64,000 nt of DNA. Source: Sporosarcina sp. JAI121 (GTDB lineage Bacteria; Bacillota; Bacilli; Bacillales_A; Planococcaceae). The notes under the pieces were generated by a model. The model worked only from the letters and a program-made list of their open reading frames with translations. It did not search any database and had not been told where the DNA came from. This document shows, one piece after another, positions 28,501-37,238 of this stretch. Where the stretch lies: NCBI RefSeq assembly GCF_013408665.1, contig NZ_JACCCL010000001.1, positions 1,007,136 to 1,071,135 on the forward strand, given 5' to 3'. Every line of letters begins with the position of its first letter. Position 1 is the stretch's first letter. The position numbers and the translations under genes are program-made.

Positions 28501-29082
28501 GAAGAGGTATCCGAGCGTCATATCTTCCTGAGCGAACAGCGCAATGATCTGCTTGAAGCGAAGAATACACTCCACGAAGCGATGTCTGAGATGGATACCG
28601 AGATGACCGCGCGTTTTTCAATGACGTTCAACGCTGTCCAGAACCGTTTCCAGCATGTGTTTAAAGAAATGTTCGGGGGAGGGGATGCGGATCTTATCCT
28701 TACTGAACCTGATAATCTCCTAGAAACAGGGGTTGAAATTGTAGCGCGTCCGCCCGGGAAGAAATTACAGAATTTAAGCCTGCTATCGGGCGGCGAACGT
28801 GCGTTGACAGCAATTGCGTTGTTGTTTTCAATTATCGAAGTGCGGCCGGTGCCGTTTTGTATTCTCGATGAAGTCGAAGCCGCACTCGACGAAGCGAATG
28901 TCATACGCTACAGTAAATACTTGAAGAAGTTTTCGGAGAAGACGCAATTCATCGTGATTACGCATCGGAAAGGAACGATGGAAGGCGCCGATGTGCTATA
29001 CGGAATAACGATGCAGGAATCAGGTGTGTCAAAAGTTATTTCCGTCAAACTTTCAGAAGTGCCAGAAGAAGCTATTATGTAA
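25525..29082 (+). CDS. smc: Chromosome condensation protein SMC
   Basis: 1185 residues with GTG start at 25525. Walker A GPNGSGKSN is at 31-39; long coiled coils run about 170-500 and 660-1010 around a hinge (about 515-635) with conserved glycines. The C-terminal head has the ABC signature LLSGGERALTAIAL near 1085 and Walker B FCILDEVEAALD near 1111. It forms the condensin ring with ScpA/ScpB and organises the chromosome from parS/ParB sites. Length is normal and no frameshift is seen. Confidence 0.97.
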   Translation: MFLKRLEIKGFKSFAERIAIDFVPGVTAVVGPNGSGKSNITDAIRWVLGEQSAKSLRGAKMEDVIFVGSDSRKSLNFAEVTLILDNSKGLFPLDYTEISVSRRVFRSGESAYLLNGQQCRLKDINDVFMDSGLGKEAFSIISQGRVDEILNSRPEDRRSIFDEAAGVLKYRTRKKKAEQKLFETEDNLDRVLDILKELDSRIEPLRESAEAAQKHKVLSEETREADVSLLTYDASNLRVEILGKSDEAERYSEKKEQLEAESKIAEEASAAAKKELTIMDEQLETLQRKLVVASAETEKWEGRRLLSLEKRRNADQQFERARFDLITTEKEKAGLSEKLGKARKKLKQLVTEHEKTSFEMDGISQILKRSVKETEKEIDELKSTYIDRLNEEATIRNDLKHAEERLAGEKNSSEKILQQRSVQKARLAKLTEEKKEKTKTLSTLKQKSTAADSASRKLAMELHHAEEALNLQQEVMQKALNKQHEMHGRVRALESMEADFSGFYSGVKEILVAKKSGKLKGIDGAVAELISVEKDYIKAVETALGGAMQHIVTSTESEARKAIAYLKVKNAGRATFLPRDVMKSRKLQPASLRSVEQHPEYIGTADRLVQSDVEYSIITENLLGNTIVAKTLAGASAIAKALGYRFRVVTLDGDIVNAGGSLTGGGVKGQASVFTRKAELETLQKQVTRMAESINSAGKKIGDTKMTVAEKMHEANLSRKLTDSLQLDIATAESGIREIDMSIKAVEAEIALTEMGRRGAENAGSELLEKKAALQENHARVKSELETIQLEVETLERLAADRRNEEAALTTRFNELRERIAVLREQKAHQQTSIVEMERAFTQTEQKWTALQEEVQYFTGSENGGELTAEQIAEEIGKATAEKSSIEKAITASRKTRTDLAALLEEKSTLLRELRGSAGQVISALNAVSVSLSRLEVKYEAVTQRLLEEYGLYPDRMVAEDFDEVRTREKVESLKRQLAALGPINPGAIAEFEEVSERHIFLSEQRNDLLEAKNTLHEAMSEMDTEMTARFSMTFNAVQNRFQHVFKEMFGGGDADLILTEPDNLLETGVEIVARPPGKKLQNLSLLSGGERALTAIALLFSIIEVRPVPFCILDEVEAALDEANVIRYSKYLKKFSEKTQFIVITHRKGTMEGADVLYGITMQESGVSKVISVKLSEVPEEAIM

Positions 29083-29097
29083 AGGAGTGACTAATAG

Positions 29098-30105
29098 ATG
29101 TCATTTTTCAAAAAACTGAAAGAAAAGATTACAGGCACGAACGAAGCTGTAACAGAGAAGTTCAAAGAAGGGTTATCAAAAACCCGTAATCAATTCACAA
29201 CTAAAGTGAATGACCTTGTGGCGCGTTTCAGGGAGATCGACGAAGAATTCTTCGAGGAATTGGAGGAGTTATTGTTACAGGCGGATGTCGGATATGAAAC
29301 TGTTATGGAACTTATCGATTTGCTCAAGGTCGAAGTGCAACGGAAAAACATTAAAGATACAGCGGGCATCCAATCGGTCATTTCCGAAAAATTAGTAGAA
29401 ATCTACCAAGCGGGAGAAGAAATCGACAGCAGCCTGAATGTCCAAGAAGACGGTTTGACCGTCGTGCTGATGGTTGGAGTCAATGGCGTCGGTAAGACAA
29501 CGACAATCGGGAAGTTGGCGTCCCGTCTTATGGCTGAAGGCAAGACGGTCATGCTTGCAGCTGGTGATACGTTCCGTGCCGGGGCGATTGACCAGCTTGT
29601 TGTCTGGGGTGAACGTGCAGGGGTTGAAGTAATCCGCCAATCGGAGGGATCCGATCCTGCCGCTGTCATGTATGACGCAATCCGGGCCGCAAAAAATCGC
29701 AAAGTGGATGTCCTCATCTGTGATACAGCGGGAAGGCTTCAAAACAAAGTGAACTTAATGAATGAGCTTCAGAAAGTGCACCGGGTCATCAGCAAAGAAG
29801 TCGAAGGAGCACCGCATGAAGTGTTGCTGGCGCTCGATGCAACGACAGGTCAAAATGCACTTGTGCAAGCACAGACATTCAAAGAAGCTACGAACGTTAC
29901 AGGAATCGTCTTAACGAAGCTAGATGGCACAGCAAAAGGCGGAATCGTGCTTGCCATCCGGAAAAAGTTGAACATCCCTGTTAAATTCGTCGGCCTCGGC
30001 GAAGGTGTGGATGATCTGCAGCCATTTGACCCCGAGAAATATGTCTATGGGCTTTTTGCGGATGGATTGGAACAGGAAAGTGAAAATGACGCTACAGACA
30101 AGTAA
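29098..30105 (+). CDS. ftsY: Signal recognition particle receptor FtsY
   Basis: 335 residues. A short charged N-terminal helix (about 1-30) replaces the long acidic A domain of E. coli, as usual in Firmicutes. The N domain four-helix bundle is followed by the GTPase with [10 protein letters not shown] near 126-135, DTAGR near 209 and TKLDG near 275. It docks SRP-ribosome complexes at the membrane with Ffh, encoded just downstream. AAAGGAGTG is the ribosome site. Confidence 0.96.
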   Translation: MSFFKKLKEKITGTNEAVTEKFKEGLSKTRNQFTTKVNDLVARFREIDEEFFEELEELLLQADVGYETVMELIDLLKVEVQRKNIKDTAGIQSVISEKLVEIYQAGEEIDSSLNVQEDGLTVVLMVGVNGVGKTTTIGKLASRLMAEGKTVMLAAGDTFRAGAIDQLVVWGERAGVEVIRQSEGSDPAAVMYDAIRAAKNRKVDVLICDTAGRLQNKVNLMNELQKVHRVISKEVEGAPHEVLLALDATTGQNALVQAQTFKEATNVTGIVLTKLDGTAKGGIVLAIRKKLNIPVKFVGLGEGVDDLQPFDPEKYVYGLFADGLEQESENDATDK

Positions 30106-30111
30106 AATAGC

Positions 30112-30140
30112 TTGACAGTACTCTGTCGTCATATTATGAT
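30112..30140 (+). promoter_or_regulatory. Sigma-A promoter for ylxM-ffh
   Basis: Perfect TTGACA (30112-30117), a 17-bp spacer and TATGAT (30135-30140), placed between ftsY and ylxM with about 27 nt from the start point to the ylxM ATG. This is the strongest consensus promoter in the window. Confidence 0.78.
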
Positions 30141-30172
30141 GGCTGAGGAAGACAAGCGGGGAGGCGGAGCCT

Positions 30173-30508
30173 ATGACGCTTGCAAAAACGACACGCATCA
30201 ACTTCCTCTTCGATTTTTATCAGTCGCTTTTGACCGATAAACAGAGACTTTATATGCAGCTTTATTATTTGGAAGATCTTTCACTCGGTGAGATTGCGGG
30301 GGAATACGGCGTTTCACGTCAGGCTGTCTATGATAATGTTCGCCGGACTGAAGCAATGCTCGAAGACTATGAGATGAAGTTGAATTTATTTACGAAATTC
30401 CAGAAACGAGCAGAAATTGTGGATTCCCTTGAGCGGCTCGTAACCGATGATGTTAAAAACTCGGAAACAATCAGGGAATTATTACTCGCAATAAAAGATA
30501 ATGAGTAG
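30173..30508 (+). CDS. ylxM: UPF0122 helix-turn-helix protein YlxM
   Basis: 111 residues with a sigma-70 region 4-like helix-turn-helix: the segment [20 protein letters not shown] (about 37-56) is characteristic. The family (YlxM/p13) is genetically linked to ffh across Firmicutes; streptococcal YlxM has been reported to bind SRP components and modulate SRP GTPase activity. GGGGAGG precedes the ATG, and ffh follows after 12 bp. Confidence 0.92.
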   Translation: MTLAKTTRINFLFDFYQSLLTDKQRLYMQLYYLEDLSLGEIAGEYGVSRQAVYDNVRRTEAMLEDYEMKLNLFTKFQKRAEIVDSLERLVTDDVKNSETIRELLLAIKDNE

Positions 30509-30520
30509 GAGGCTCTGTGC

Positions 30521-31876
30521 ATGGCATTTGAAGGATTAGCCCAGCGCCTGCAAGGGACGCTACAGAAAATCAGGGGCAAAGGTAAAATCGACGAAGCTGA
30601 CGTCAAGGAGATGATGCGTGAAGTACGTTTCGCGCTTATCGAGGCCGACGTCAACTTGAAAGTTGTGAAAGAGTTTGTCAAAACGGTAAGTGAACGCGCC
30701 GTAGGCCAAGACGTTATGAAAAGTCTAACACCCGGCCAGCAAGTCGTCAAAATCGTTAAAGATGAACTGACGAACCTGATGGGCGGCGAACAGAACCCCA
30801 TCCAGTTTGCAAGGAAGTCGCCGACCGTCATCATGATGGTCGGTCTGCAAGGTGCGGGGAAAACGACGACCACCGGTAAATTGGCGAGCGTTCTTCGGAA
30901 ACGGCACAATAAAAAGCCGCTTCTTGTTGCGGCGGACGTTTACAGACCGGCTGCGATTCAGCAATTGGAGACGCTTGGGAAGCAGTTGACGATGCCTGTA
31001 TTCGCGCTTGGAACTGATATCTCACCTGTCGAAATTGTTCGCAAGGCAATGGAAGAGGCGGAGAAAGAACATCACGATGTCGTTATCATCGATACTGCGG
31101 GCAGGCTGCATGTCGACGAAGAACTGATGCAGGAACTGAAAGATATCCGGGATCTCAGCACTCCGGACGAAGTGTTCCTTGTCGTCGATGCGATGACAGG
31201 GCAGGATGCGGTGAATGTCGCTAAAAACTTCGACGATACTGTGGGCATCACGGGCGTCGTCTTGACGAAACTGGACGGGGATACCCGAGGCGGGGCTGCA
31301 CTTTCCATCCGCGCCGTTACAGAAAAGCCGATTAAGTTCGTCGGGATGGGCGAGAAGATGGATGCACTTGAACCGTTCCACCCGGAGCGTATGGCTTCCC
31401 GTATTCTTGGCATGGGCGATGTGATGTCTCTCATCGAAAAAGCTCAAGAAAACGTCGATGAAGAGAAAACGAAGGAACTTGAACAAAAATTCCGGACGCA
31501 ATCATTCACACTCGATGACTTCCTAGATCAACTTCAGCAGGTCAAGAAGATGGGGCCGCTCGACGAACTATTGAAAATGATGCCGGGCGCCAATAAAATC
31601 AAAGGACTCGAGAATGCCAAAGTCGATGAGGGGCAGATGGGACGTGTGGAAGCTGTCATTCAATCGATGACGACAGCGGAGCGCAATACACCCGACATCA
31701 TCAATGCAAATCGTCGCAAGCGGATTGCAAAAGGCTCAGGTACGTCAATACAAGAGGTGAATCGTCTCTTGAAGCAATTCGAAGATATGAAAAAAATGTT
31801 TAAACAAATGTCAGGCATGCAACAAAAAGGCAAAAAGAAAATGAAGATGCCCGGACTAGATTCGTTTTTCAAATGA
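30521..31876 (+). CDS. ffh: Signal recognition particle protein Ffh
   Basis: 451 residues. The NG domain has GLQGAGKTTTTGKL near 108, DTAGRLHVDEEL near 191 and TKLDGDTRGG near 248. The M domain (about 300-451) is methionine-rich at its end (MKKMFKQMSGMQQKG) and carries the RNA-binding RRKRIAKGSG motif. It binds signal sequences and 4.5S/scRNA. It is co-transcribed with ylxM. Confidence 0.97.
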   Translation: MAFEGLAQRLQGTLQKIRGKGKIDEADVKEMMREVRFALIEADVNLKVVKEFVKTVSERAVGQDVMKSLTPGQQVVKIVKDELTNLMGGEQNPIQFARKSPTVIMMVGLQGAGKTTTTGKLASVLRKRHNKKPLLVAADVYRPAAIQQLETLGKQLTMPVFALGTDISPVEIVRKAMEEAEKEHHDVVIIDTAGRLHVDEELMQELKDIRDLSTPDEVFLVVDAMTGQDAVNVAKNFDDTVGITGVVLTKLDGDTRGGAALSIRAVTEKPIKFVGMGEKMDALEPFHPERMASRILGMGDVMSLIEKAQENVDEEKTKELEQKFRTQSFTLDDFLDQLQQVKKMGPLDELLKMMPGANKIKGLENAKVDEGQMGRVEAVIQSMTTAERNTPDIINANRRKRIAKGSGTSIQEVNRLLKQFEDMKKMFKQMSGMQQKGKKKMKMPGLDSFFK

Positions 31877-31921
31877 AAACCGGGATTTTCGAAAGAATTT
31901 CAAGGTGTTAAGAAAAAACAC

Positions 31922-31950
31922 TTTACAAACAACAAAAAGCTTGATAATAT
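31922..31950 (+). promoter_or_regulatory. Sigma-A promoter for rpsP
   Basis: TTTACA (31922-31927), a 17-bp spacer and TAATAT (31945-31950), with an overlapping TATACT three bases on. It lies in the ffh-rpsP gap, about 30 nt before the ribosome site. Confidence 0.52.
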
Positions 31951-31988
31951 ACTATCTTGTGTGAAACTATTCGGAGGTGCAAGTAAAA

Positions 31989-32261
31989 ATGTCAGTAAAA
32001 ATTCGTCTTAAACGTATGGGAGCAAAGAAAACTCCTTTCTATCGTATTGTTGTCGCGGACTCACGTTCACCACGTGACGGCCGTCAAATCGAAACGGTTG
32101 GTACTTACAACCCGCTTACAAAACCAGCTGAAGTGAAGATCGATGAAGAGCTAGCTCTTAAATGGCTTCAGAACGGTGCTAAACCTTCTGATACAGTCCG
32201 TAACCTGTTTTCCGACAAAGGCATCATGGAAAAACACCATAACGCTAAACTCGGTAAATAA
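31989..32261 (+). CDS. rpsP: 30S ribosomal protein S16
   Basis: 90 residues from ATG 31989, nine bases after GGAGGTG; the upstream in-frame GTG (31977) is part of that site. The start [20 protein letters not shown] and DSRSPRDG are diagnostic of S16. It is an early 30S assembly protein. It begins the rpsP-khpA-rimM-trmD-rplS cluster. Confidence 0.97.
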   Translation: MSVKIRLKRMGAKKTPFYRIVVADSRSPRDGRQIETVGTYNPLTKPAEVKIDEELALKWLQNGAKPSDTVRNLFSDKGIMEKHHNAKLGK

Positions 32262-32276
32262 TCAGGAGGGGTGCCC

Positions 32277-32510
32277 ATGAAGCAGCTGATTGAAACAATT
32301 GTCAAACCGTTAGTCGATTATCCCGGAGATGTCCGGGTAGCAATGGATGAGCATGATAATCGTGTCATCTATAAACTATCTGTAAATCCCGAAGATATGG
32401 GAAAAGTTATCGGAAAGCAAGGGCGTGTGGCGAAAGCGATACGAACTATTGTTTATTCAGCAGCAGGCAGTCACCACGGCAAAAAGGTTTATATCGATAT
32501 TATAGATTGA
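32277..32510 (+). CDS. khpA: KH-domain RNA-binding protein KhpA (YlqC)
   Basis: 77 residues from ATG 32277 after AGGAGGGG. A single KH domain with GKVIGKQGRVAKAIR (GxxG loop near 46-49). KhpA pairs with KhpB/Jag in Gram-positives and affects cell division and elongation through RNA binding. In B. subtilis ylqD follows; here a terminator and repeat DNA follow instead. Confidence 0.93.
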   Translation: MKQLIETIVKPLVDYPGDVRVAMDEHDNRVIYKLSVNPEDMGKVIGKQGRVAKAIRTIVYSAAGSHHGKKVYIDIID

Positions 32511-32515
32511 TGCAG

Positions 32516-32547
32516 AAAAGGAGGGAGCCTAATGTTCCTTCCTTTTT
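32516..32547 (+). terminator. Terminator after khpA
   Basis: AAAAGGAGGGA (32516-32526) pairs with TCCTTCCTTTT with one G-T pair, followed by TTG; the final Ts overlap the stem. It implies that rimM-trmD needs its own promoter. Confidence 0.78.
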
Positions 32548-32994
32548 TGTCTATATAAGTCGAACAAATGAATATCTATATAAACTGAGCGAAGGCACCA
32601 TTCAGTGCCAATTGCTATCACAATTCGAAGGACGTGAATTGTGTCAGCAACTGGACACCGGGTAGCTGAAGCCCTAAGATTGGAGGCAGAGCTGCCCGGC
32701 TTAGGGGCCAACTGATAATCCTTCATATTTAAACCCTGTAAGTAAATCCTCCGTAATATCGGGGGATAGCCCGCCAGTTATTTGAATCCCCAGTATCGAT
32801 GAAATAGGTACCATCAATATATCAAGAAAAACCAGCGAAGGCGCCTTAAAGGGGTAGACGGAGCCATAAGACTGACGACGAAGTTGTCCGGCTTATGGCG
32901 GAAGGCATCCCCAAGCGCCGAAGCGTGTATTATGGTCAAACCTTCTTCGATTCTATAATGACGGAAGGCTTATCCAAGCGTATTTGTAGAAAAC
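32548..32994 (-). repeat. Two diverged, inverted-orientation structured repeats between khpA and rimM
   Basis: Copy 1 lies about 32588-32722 and copy 2 about 32831-32925, both in the opposite orientation to the copies at 20490 and 24097. Copy 2 has GGCGCC/GGCGCT-like outer arms, GGGG/CCCC, and GCCATAAG/CTTATGGC around GACGAC-GAA-GTTGTC. Copy 1 has GCCCTAAG/CTTAGGGGC plus hairpins GGCAC/GTGCC and CACAATTC/GAATTGTG. CCGGCTTATG matches the reverse complement of CATAAGCCGG elsewhere. A further hairpin ATCCTCC/GGGGGAT lies between them near 32747. No gene is supported in this 540-bp gap. Confidence 0.7.
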
Positions 32995-33023
32995 TTTACT
33001 TCAAATTATCTATAAGTTATTAT
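32995..33023 (+). promoter_or_regulatory. Sigma-A promoter for rimM-trmD
   Basis: TTTACT (32995-33000), a 17-bp spacer and TATTAT (33018-33023), just after the repeat region and 27 bp before the rimM ATG. Confidence 0.52.
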
Positions 33024-33050
33024 TTTTTCATATAAAGGATGGTGTGAATT

Positions 33051-33566
33051 ATGCAATGGTTCAACGTTGGTACAATTGTCAATACACACGGAATCCGTGG
33101 AGAAGTCCGTGTCATATCACGTACCCATTTCCCGGAAGAACGCTATACGGTCGGCAATAAGCTTGCCCTGTTCATGCCGGATAGTAAAACACCTATTTAC
33201 TTGACGGTGGCAAGTCACAGGCAGCATAAGAACTTTGATTTATTGACGTTTGAAAATCATCCGAATCTTAACGACGTCGAAAAGTATCGCAACGGTATTT
33301 TTAAAATAGCGGAAAACGAACTTGGCGATCTGGATGAAAATGAGTTCTATTATCACGAAATCATCGGTTGTACAGTAGTCACTACTGAAGGAGCCGATAT
33401 CGGGAAAGTGACGGAAATCCTTGAAACCGGTGCGAATGACGTTTGGACGGTAACGCCTGAAAAAGGCAAGCCGCACTATATTCCGTATATCGAAGACATA
33501 GTCAAGGAAATCGATGTAGATAGTAAAAAAATTATCATCGATCCAATGGAAGGGCTTCTTTCATGA
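33051..33566 (+). CDS. rimM: 16S rRNA processing protein RimM
   Basis: 171 residues: an N-terminal RimM beta-barrel ([15 protein letters not shown] near 7-21) and a C-terminal PRC-barrel with [17 protein letters not shown]. It helps mature the 30S head and binds S19. AAGGATGGTG precedes the ATG. It overlaps trmD by 4 bp. Confidence 0.95.
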   Translation: MQWFNVGTIVNTHGIRGEVRVISRTHFPEERYTVGNKLALFMPDSKTPIYLTVASHRQHKNFDLLTFENHPNLNDVEKYRNGIFKIAENELGDLDENEFYYHEIIGCTVVTTEGADIGKVTEILETGANDVWTVTPEKGKPHYIPYIEDIVKEIDVDSKKIIIDPMEGLLS

Positions 33567-34303
33567 TGAAAATCGATGTCTTATCACTGTTTCCGGAAAT
33601 GTTCGAAGGTGTTCTTCATTCTTCGATCATGAAAAAAGCGCAAGCGAACGGTGCAGTATCGTTTGGTGTAACCGATTTCCGTGACTATTCTACAAACAAG
33701 CATCATAAAGTCGACGATTATCCGTACGGTGGAGGAGCAGGCATGGTGCTTAAACCGGAGCCTCTTTTCGCCGCTGTCGAAGCAATATCCGGAGGGATGG
33801 AAAAAAAACCGCGAGTCATTCTTATGTGTCCTCAAGGAGAACGGTTTACGCAAAAAAAAGCGGAGGAACTTTCCGCTGAAGAGCATGTTGTCTTCATATG
33901 CGGTCACTATGAGGGATACGACGAGCGCATACGCCAACATCTTGTCACGGACGAGTTATCCATCGGCGATTTCGTTCTGACGGGCGGAGAGATTGCTGCG
34001 ATGGCTGTAATCGATAGTGTCGTCAGGCTCTTGCCGAATGTCCTGGGCAATTCGGATTCCCCAGTGCTCGATTCGTTTTCGACGGGATTGCTCGAACATC
34101 CGCAATATACGCGTCCTTCCGATTTTAACGGAATGGAAGTACCGCCTGTGCTTTTGTCGGGCAACCATGCGGAAATCGATAAATGGCGCGAAGAGCAATC
34201 ACTCCTCCGGACATTCGAACGGAGAAAAGACTTGCTAGAAGACGCGCCGCTCACAGATCATCAGCGAAAATTTCTTAACCAATTAAAACAACAAAAAAAA
34301 TAG
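33563..34303 (+). CDS. trmD: tRNA (guanine-37-N1)-methyltransferase
   Basis: 246 residues beginning with two Met codons (33563, 33566) and [12 protein letters not shown]. The SPOUT trefoil-knot region is visible as [11 protein letters not shown] and [11 protein letters not shown] (about 113-141). It makes m1G37, which prevents +1 frameshifting. The start overlaps the rimM stop as ATGA. Homodimeric and cytoplasmic. Confidence 0.97.
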   Translation: MMKIDVLSLFPEMFEGVLHSSIMKKAQANGAVSFGVTDFRDYSTNKHHKVDDYPYGGGAGMVLKPEPLFAAVEAISGGMEKKPRVILMCPQGERFTQKKAEELSAEEHVVFICGHYEGYDERIRQHLVTDELSIGDFVLTGGEIAAMAVIDSVVRLLPNVLGNSDSPVLDSFSTGLLEHPQYTRPSDFNGMEVPPVLLSGNHAEIDKWREEQSLLRTFERRKDLLEDAPLTDHQRKFLNQLKQQKK

Positions 34304-34345
34304 CCTGATTTTCTTGCGTCGACTTGTCCTTTGTGATACTATCTT

Positions 34346-34437
34346 GTATGTACTTCTATGTTAAGTACATACTTACTGGTGTTCCGCTGCAAAGGCAGGA
34401 AGTGCAAGAGCATCTGTGGATAGGGAGAGGTTAAATT
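34346..34437 (+). promoter_or_regulatory. rplS leader with stable hairpins (possible L19 leader)
   Basis: The 134-bp gap before rplS has GTATGTACTT (34346-34355) / AAGTACATAC (34363-34372), then CTGC/GCAG around AAAG within TTCCGCTGC...GCAGGAA. Autoregulatory L19 leaders are known in Firmicutes, and this could be one. An extended -10 TGTGATACT near 34332-34340 may be its promoter. No covariance test was possible. Confidence 0.38.
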
Positions 34438-34782
34438 ATGCAACATATCATTTCAGAAATCACAAAAGATCAGCTTCGTGCAGATCATCCATCATTCCGT
34501 GCAGGAGATACTGTTCGTTTGCACGTTAAAATCGTAGAGGGAACGCGTGAGCGTATCCAGCTATTTGAAGGAATTGTTATCAAACGTCGTGGAGGCGGAA
34601 TCAGTGAAACTTTCACAGTCCGCAAAATTTCCAACGGTGTTGGTGTTGAACGTACATTCCCTGTACACACACCGAAAATCACTCTACTTGAAGTAACACG
34701 CCGTGGTAAAGTACGCCGTGCGAAGTTGTACTATCTTCGCAGCCTGCGCGGAAAAGCTGCTCGTATCAAAGAACTTCGATAA
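34438..34782 (+). CDS. rplS: 50S ribosomal protein L19
   Basis: 114 residues with [13 protein letters not shown] and [15 protein letters not shown], the standard L19 sequence. It lies at the 30S-50S interface. GGGAGAGG is the ribosome site. A strong terminator begins 12 bp after the stop. Confidence 0.98.
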   Translation: MQHIISEITKDQLRADHPSFRAGDTVRLHVKIVEGTRERIQLFEGIVIKRRGGGISETFTVRKISNGVGVERTFPVHTPKITLLEVTRRGKVRRAKLYYLRSLRGKAARIKELR

Positions 34783-34793
34783 GCAAAAAATGC

Positions 34794-34816
34794 AGGAGGC
34801 CCGCAAATGGCCTCCT
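34794..34816 (+). terminator. Terminator after rplS
   Basis: AGGAGGCC (34794-34801) / GGCCTCCT (34809-34816) with a 7-nt loop and TTCTTTTT. It ends the ribosomal protein transcript ahead of the signal peptidase gene and argues against any peptidase start codon upstream of it. Confidence 0.88.
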
Positions 34817-34881
34817 TTCTTTTTGCCTCAAAATTGAATAGACTGTACAATAAAGAAAGACGTATGCAGGAGGCTCAGCCG

Positions 34882-35442
34882 ATGAATGAAGAGAAGAAGA
34901 AAAGAAATGAAACGTGGGAATGGGCGAAGGCACTTTTAATCGCATTCGGACTTGCGGCGATCATCCGAATTTTCCTATTTACACCGATTGTTGTCGATGG
35001 AGTATCAATGATGCCGACACTTGAGAATGGTGACAGAATGATTGTGAATAAAATCGGATACACGATTGGGGAACCGAACCGGTTTGATATTGTTGTATTC
35101 CATGCGCCCGAAGAAAAAGATTACATAAAAAGGGTGATCGGACTTCCGGGCGACGAAGTGGAGTATCGGGATGACGTTTTATACATTAATGGAAAACCGT
35201 ACGAAGAACCCTATCTCGATCAATACAAGGCGGAAGTTGTGGACAGTCCACTGACTGAAGACTTCACCCTCGAGGAGAAAATTGGAAGTACAACAGTCCC
35301 GGCGGATCATATATTTGTCATGGGGGACAACAGAAGAAAAAGCAAGGACTCCAGACATATTGGGGCCGTTGCAATCGATGAAATCATCGGCAGTACTAAA
35401 ATCGTCTTCTGGCCGATCAAAGATTTCGGGATTATCAAGTAA
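34882..35442 (+). CDS. lepB: Type I signal peptidase
   Basis: 186 residues from ATG 34882, eight bases after AGGAGG; an in-frame ATG at 34807 lies in the rplS terminator. One membrane anchor (about 16-34) precedes the catalytic Ser42 in DGVSMMPTL and Lys83 in [11 protein letters not shown]; the [12 protein letters not shown] box is near 147. It cleaves Sec signal peptides on the outer membrane face. B. subtilis has no peptidase here, but other Bacillales do. Confidence 0.95.
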   Translation: MNEEKKKRNETWEWAKALLIAFGLAAIIRIFLFTPIVVDGVSMMPTLENGDRMIVNKIGYTIGEPNRFDIVVFHAPEEKDYIKRVIGLPGDEVEYRDDVLYINGKPYEEPYLDQYKAEVVDSPLTEDFTLEEKIGSTTVPADHIFVMGDNRRKSKDSRHIGAVAIDEIIGSTKIVFWPIKDFGIIK

Positions 35443-35459
35443 CAAGAGGAGCTTACAAC

Positions 35460-36323
35460 ATGACAATTCAATGGTTTCCCGGACATATGGCAAAAGCGCG
35501 ACGGGAAGTAACCGAAAAGTTGAAGCTTGTAGACATCGTTTTTGAGTTAATCGATGCCAGGCTTCCGCTATCTTCCAGAAATCCGATGATTGACGAAGTC
35601 ATCCATCAAAAACCGAGACTTCTTATTCTGAATAAGATGGACCTTGCGGATGAAACGGAAACGGCCCGCTGGATCCGCTATTTTGAAACACGTGGAATGC
35701 GTGCGGTTGCCATCAATTCATTTGAAGGAAAAGGGCTTCAGATCGTAATAAAAGCTGCAAAAGAGATTTTAGAACCGAAATTAGAAAGAATGCGTAAAAG
35801 AGGCATCCGTCCAGGTGCGATGCGGGCAATGATTGTTGGCATTCCGAACGTCGGAAAATCGACGCTTATCAATCGTCTGGCGAAGAAGAATATTGCCAAA
35901 ACAGGCAACACACCGGGCGTTACCAAAGCCCAGCAATGGATTAAATACGAAAAAGAGCTTGAACTCCTTGATACGCCGGGTATTTTATGGCCTAAATTCG
36001 AGGACAAGGATGTCGGCTTTAAGCTTGCGCTGACGGGCGCTATCAAAGATACTATCGTCAACATGGAAGACTTGGCAGTATACGGTCTTCGTTTCTTGGA
36101 AGCGAATTATCCTGACCGACTTTCGGATAGATATGGGTTGGCAACTATCGGCGATGAAATTCTCCCTATTTTCGAACAGATCGGTGCACGCCGTAAAGTG
36201 TATACGACAGGTGGAGAAGTCGATCATGACAAAGTGGCTGAGCTGATTGTCCGGGATATTCGAAACGAATACCTTGGAAAACTGACTTTCGACTTCACAG
36301 CCCAACAACCGCAACAAGAGTAG
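35460..36323 (+). CDS. rbgA: Ribosome biogenesis GTPase RbgA (YlqF)
   Basis: 287 residues. A circularly permuted GTPase: NKMDLAD (G4) near 60 comes before GIPNVGKST (G1) near 127 and LDTPG (G3) near 170. The start [15 protein letters not shown] and C-terminal ANTAR-like domain are typical. RbgA drives a late 50S assembly step with L16 and others and is essential in B. subtilis. CAAGAGGAG precedes the ATG. Confidence 0.96.
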   Translation: MTIQWFPGHMAKARREVTEKLKLVDIVFELIDARLPLSSRNPMIDEVIHQKPRLLILNKMDLADETETARWIRYFETRGMRAVAINSFEGKGLQIVIKAAKEILEPKLERMRKRGIRPGAMRAMIVGIPNVGKSTLINRLAKKNIAKTGNTPGVTKAQQWIKYEKELELLDTPGILWPKFEDKDVGFKLALTGAIKDTIVNMEDLAVYGLRFLEANYPDRLSDRYGLATIGDEILPIFEQIGARRKVYTTGGEVDHDKVAELIVRDIRNEYLGKLTFDFTAQQPQQE

Positions 36324-36362
36324 GCCGATGCCGGCACGGAATTTTTCCGCGGCAATCGGCCT
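36322..36362 (+). terminator. Terminator after rbgA
   Basis: AGGCCGAT (36322-36329) / ATCGGCCT (36355-36362), with inner CCG/CGG around a TTTTT-containing loop, followed by TTTCTTTT. Its left arm includes the rbgA stop codon. Confidence 0.72.
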
Positions 36363-36455
36363 TTTCTTTTATGCGGGTCAAAAAGTGACAACAGCAACCG
36401 ATATAATAAACAAGAAATGAGTCGATAAATCGTCTGTTACTGGAAGGTGATTACA

Positions 36456-37238
36456 TTGAAAACGATTAAAGAAATTACGGGACGGTTAAAGACCGTTGAA
36501 GAACCGGAACAGTGGATGGAAGAACTCGCATTGGACCCGAGAATAGGTGTGAAAAATGCGCTTAACCGTTGGAAACGACAGTACGACAAAAGAAAAGCTG
36601 TGGAACAGAACCACTTTGCGAAGGAAGCCTTTGACGTGTCGTTTGCGCCGTTTGAAGGAGCTATGATTGCTGGGGTCGACGAAGCGGGCAGAGGGCCATT
36701 GGCGGGTCCTGTGGTCACCTCAGCGGTTATTTTACCGCGAGAAACTCCGGAGCTCACCGGTCTGGATGATTCAAAGGCTGTGCCGAAAGCTGAAAGGGAG
36801 CGACTTGCGGAAAAAATCCGCAACGTCGCAATCGCTTATTCAACACATATCCAATCGGCTCATGCCATCGACGATATGAATATTTATGCTGCGACAAGGG
36901 ATTCGATGGAGAAGGCGATAAGGGGGCTTGCAGTCAAGCCTGATTTCGTCATTGCAGATGCAATGGAACTAAAGACTGAATGTCCAACAGAATCTGTTAT
37001 AAAGGGGGATGCAAAGAGCTTGGCGATTGCGGCGGCTTCAATCATCGCAAAGACGACACGTGACGCGATCATGGACGAATTACATAACGACTTTCCTATG
37101 TATAATTTCAAGAGGAATGCAGGATACGGAACGGCCGAGCATGTCCTAGCGCTTCAGACACATGGACCGAGCGAGCACCACCGCACAAGTTTCGAACCTG
37201 TCAAATCCATGATGAAAGATAGGAGGGGGGATAAGTGA
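36456..37238 (+). CDS. rnhB: Ribonuclease HII
   Basis: 260 residues from TTG 36456, seven bases after GGAAGG; the in-frame GTG at 36447 overlaps that site. The catalytic block AGVDEAGRGPLAGPV has Asp/Glu near 74-75, with LDDSKAVPKAERE and the later VIADAME aspartate. An N-terminal extension of about 65 residues matches the bacillary form. It removes RNA from RNA/DNA hybrids and single ribonucleotides. It overlaps ylqG by 4 bp. Confidence 0.95.
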   Translation: MKTIKEITGRLKTVEEPEQWMEELALDPRIGVKNALNRWKRQYDKRKAVEQNHFAKEAFDVSFAPFEGAMIAGVDEAGRGPLAGPVVTSAVILPRETPELTGLDDSKAVPKAERERLAEKIRNVAIAYSTHIQSAHAIDDMNIYAATRDSMEKAIRGLAVKPDFVIADAMELKTECPTESVIKGDAKSLAIAAASIIAKTTRDAIMDELHNDFPMYNFKRNAGYGTAEHVLALQTHGPSEHHRTSFEPVKSMMKDRRGDK

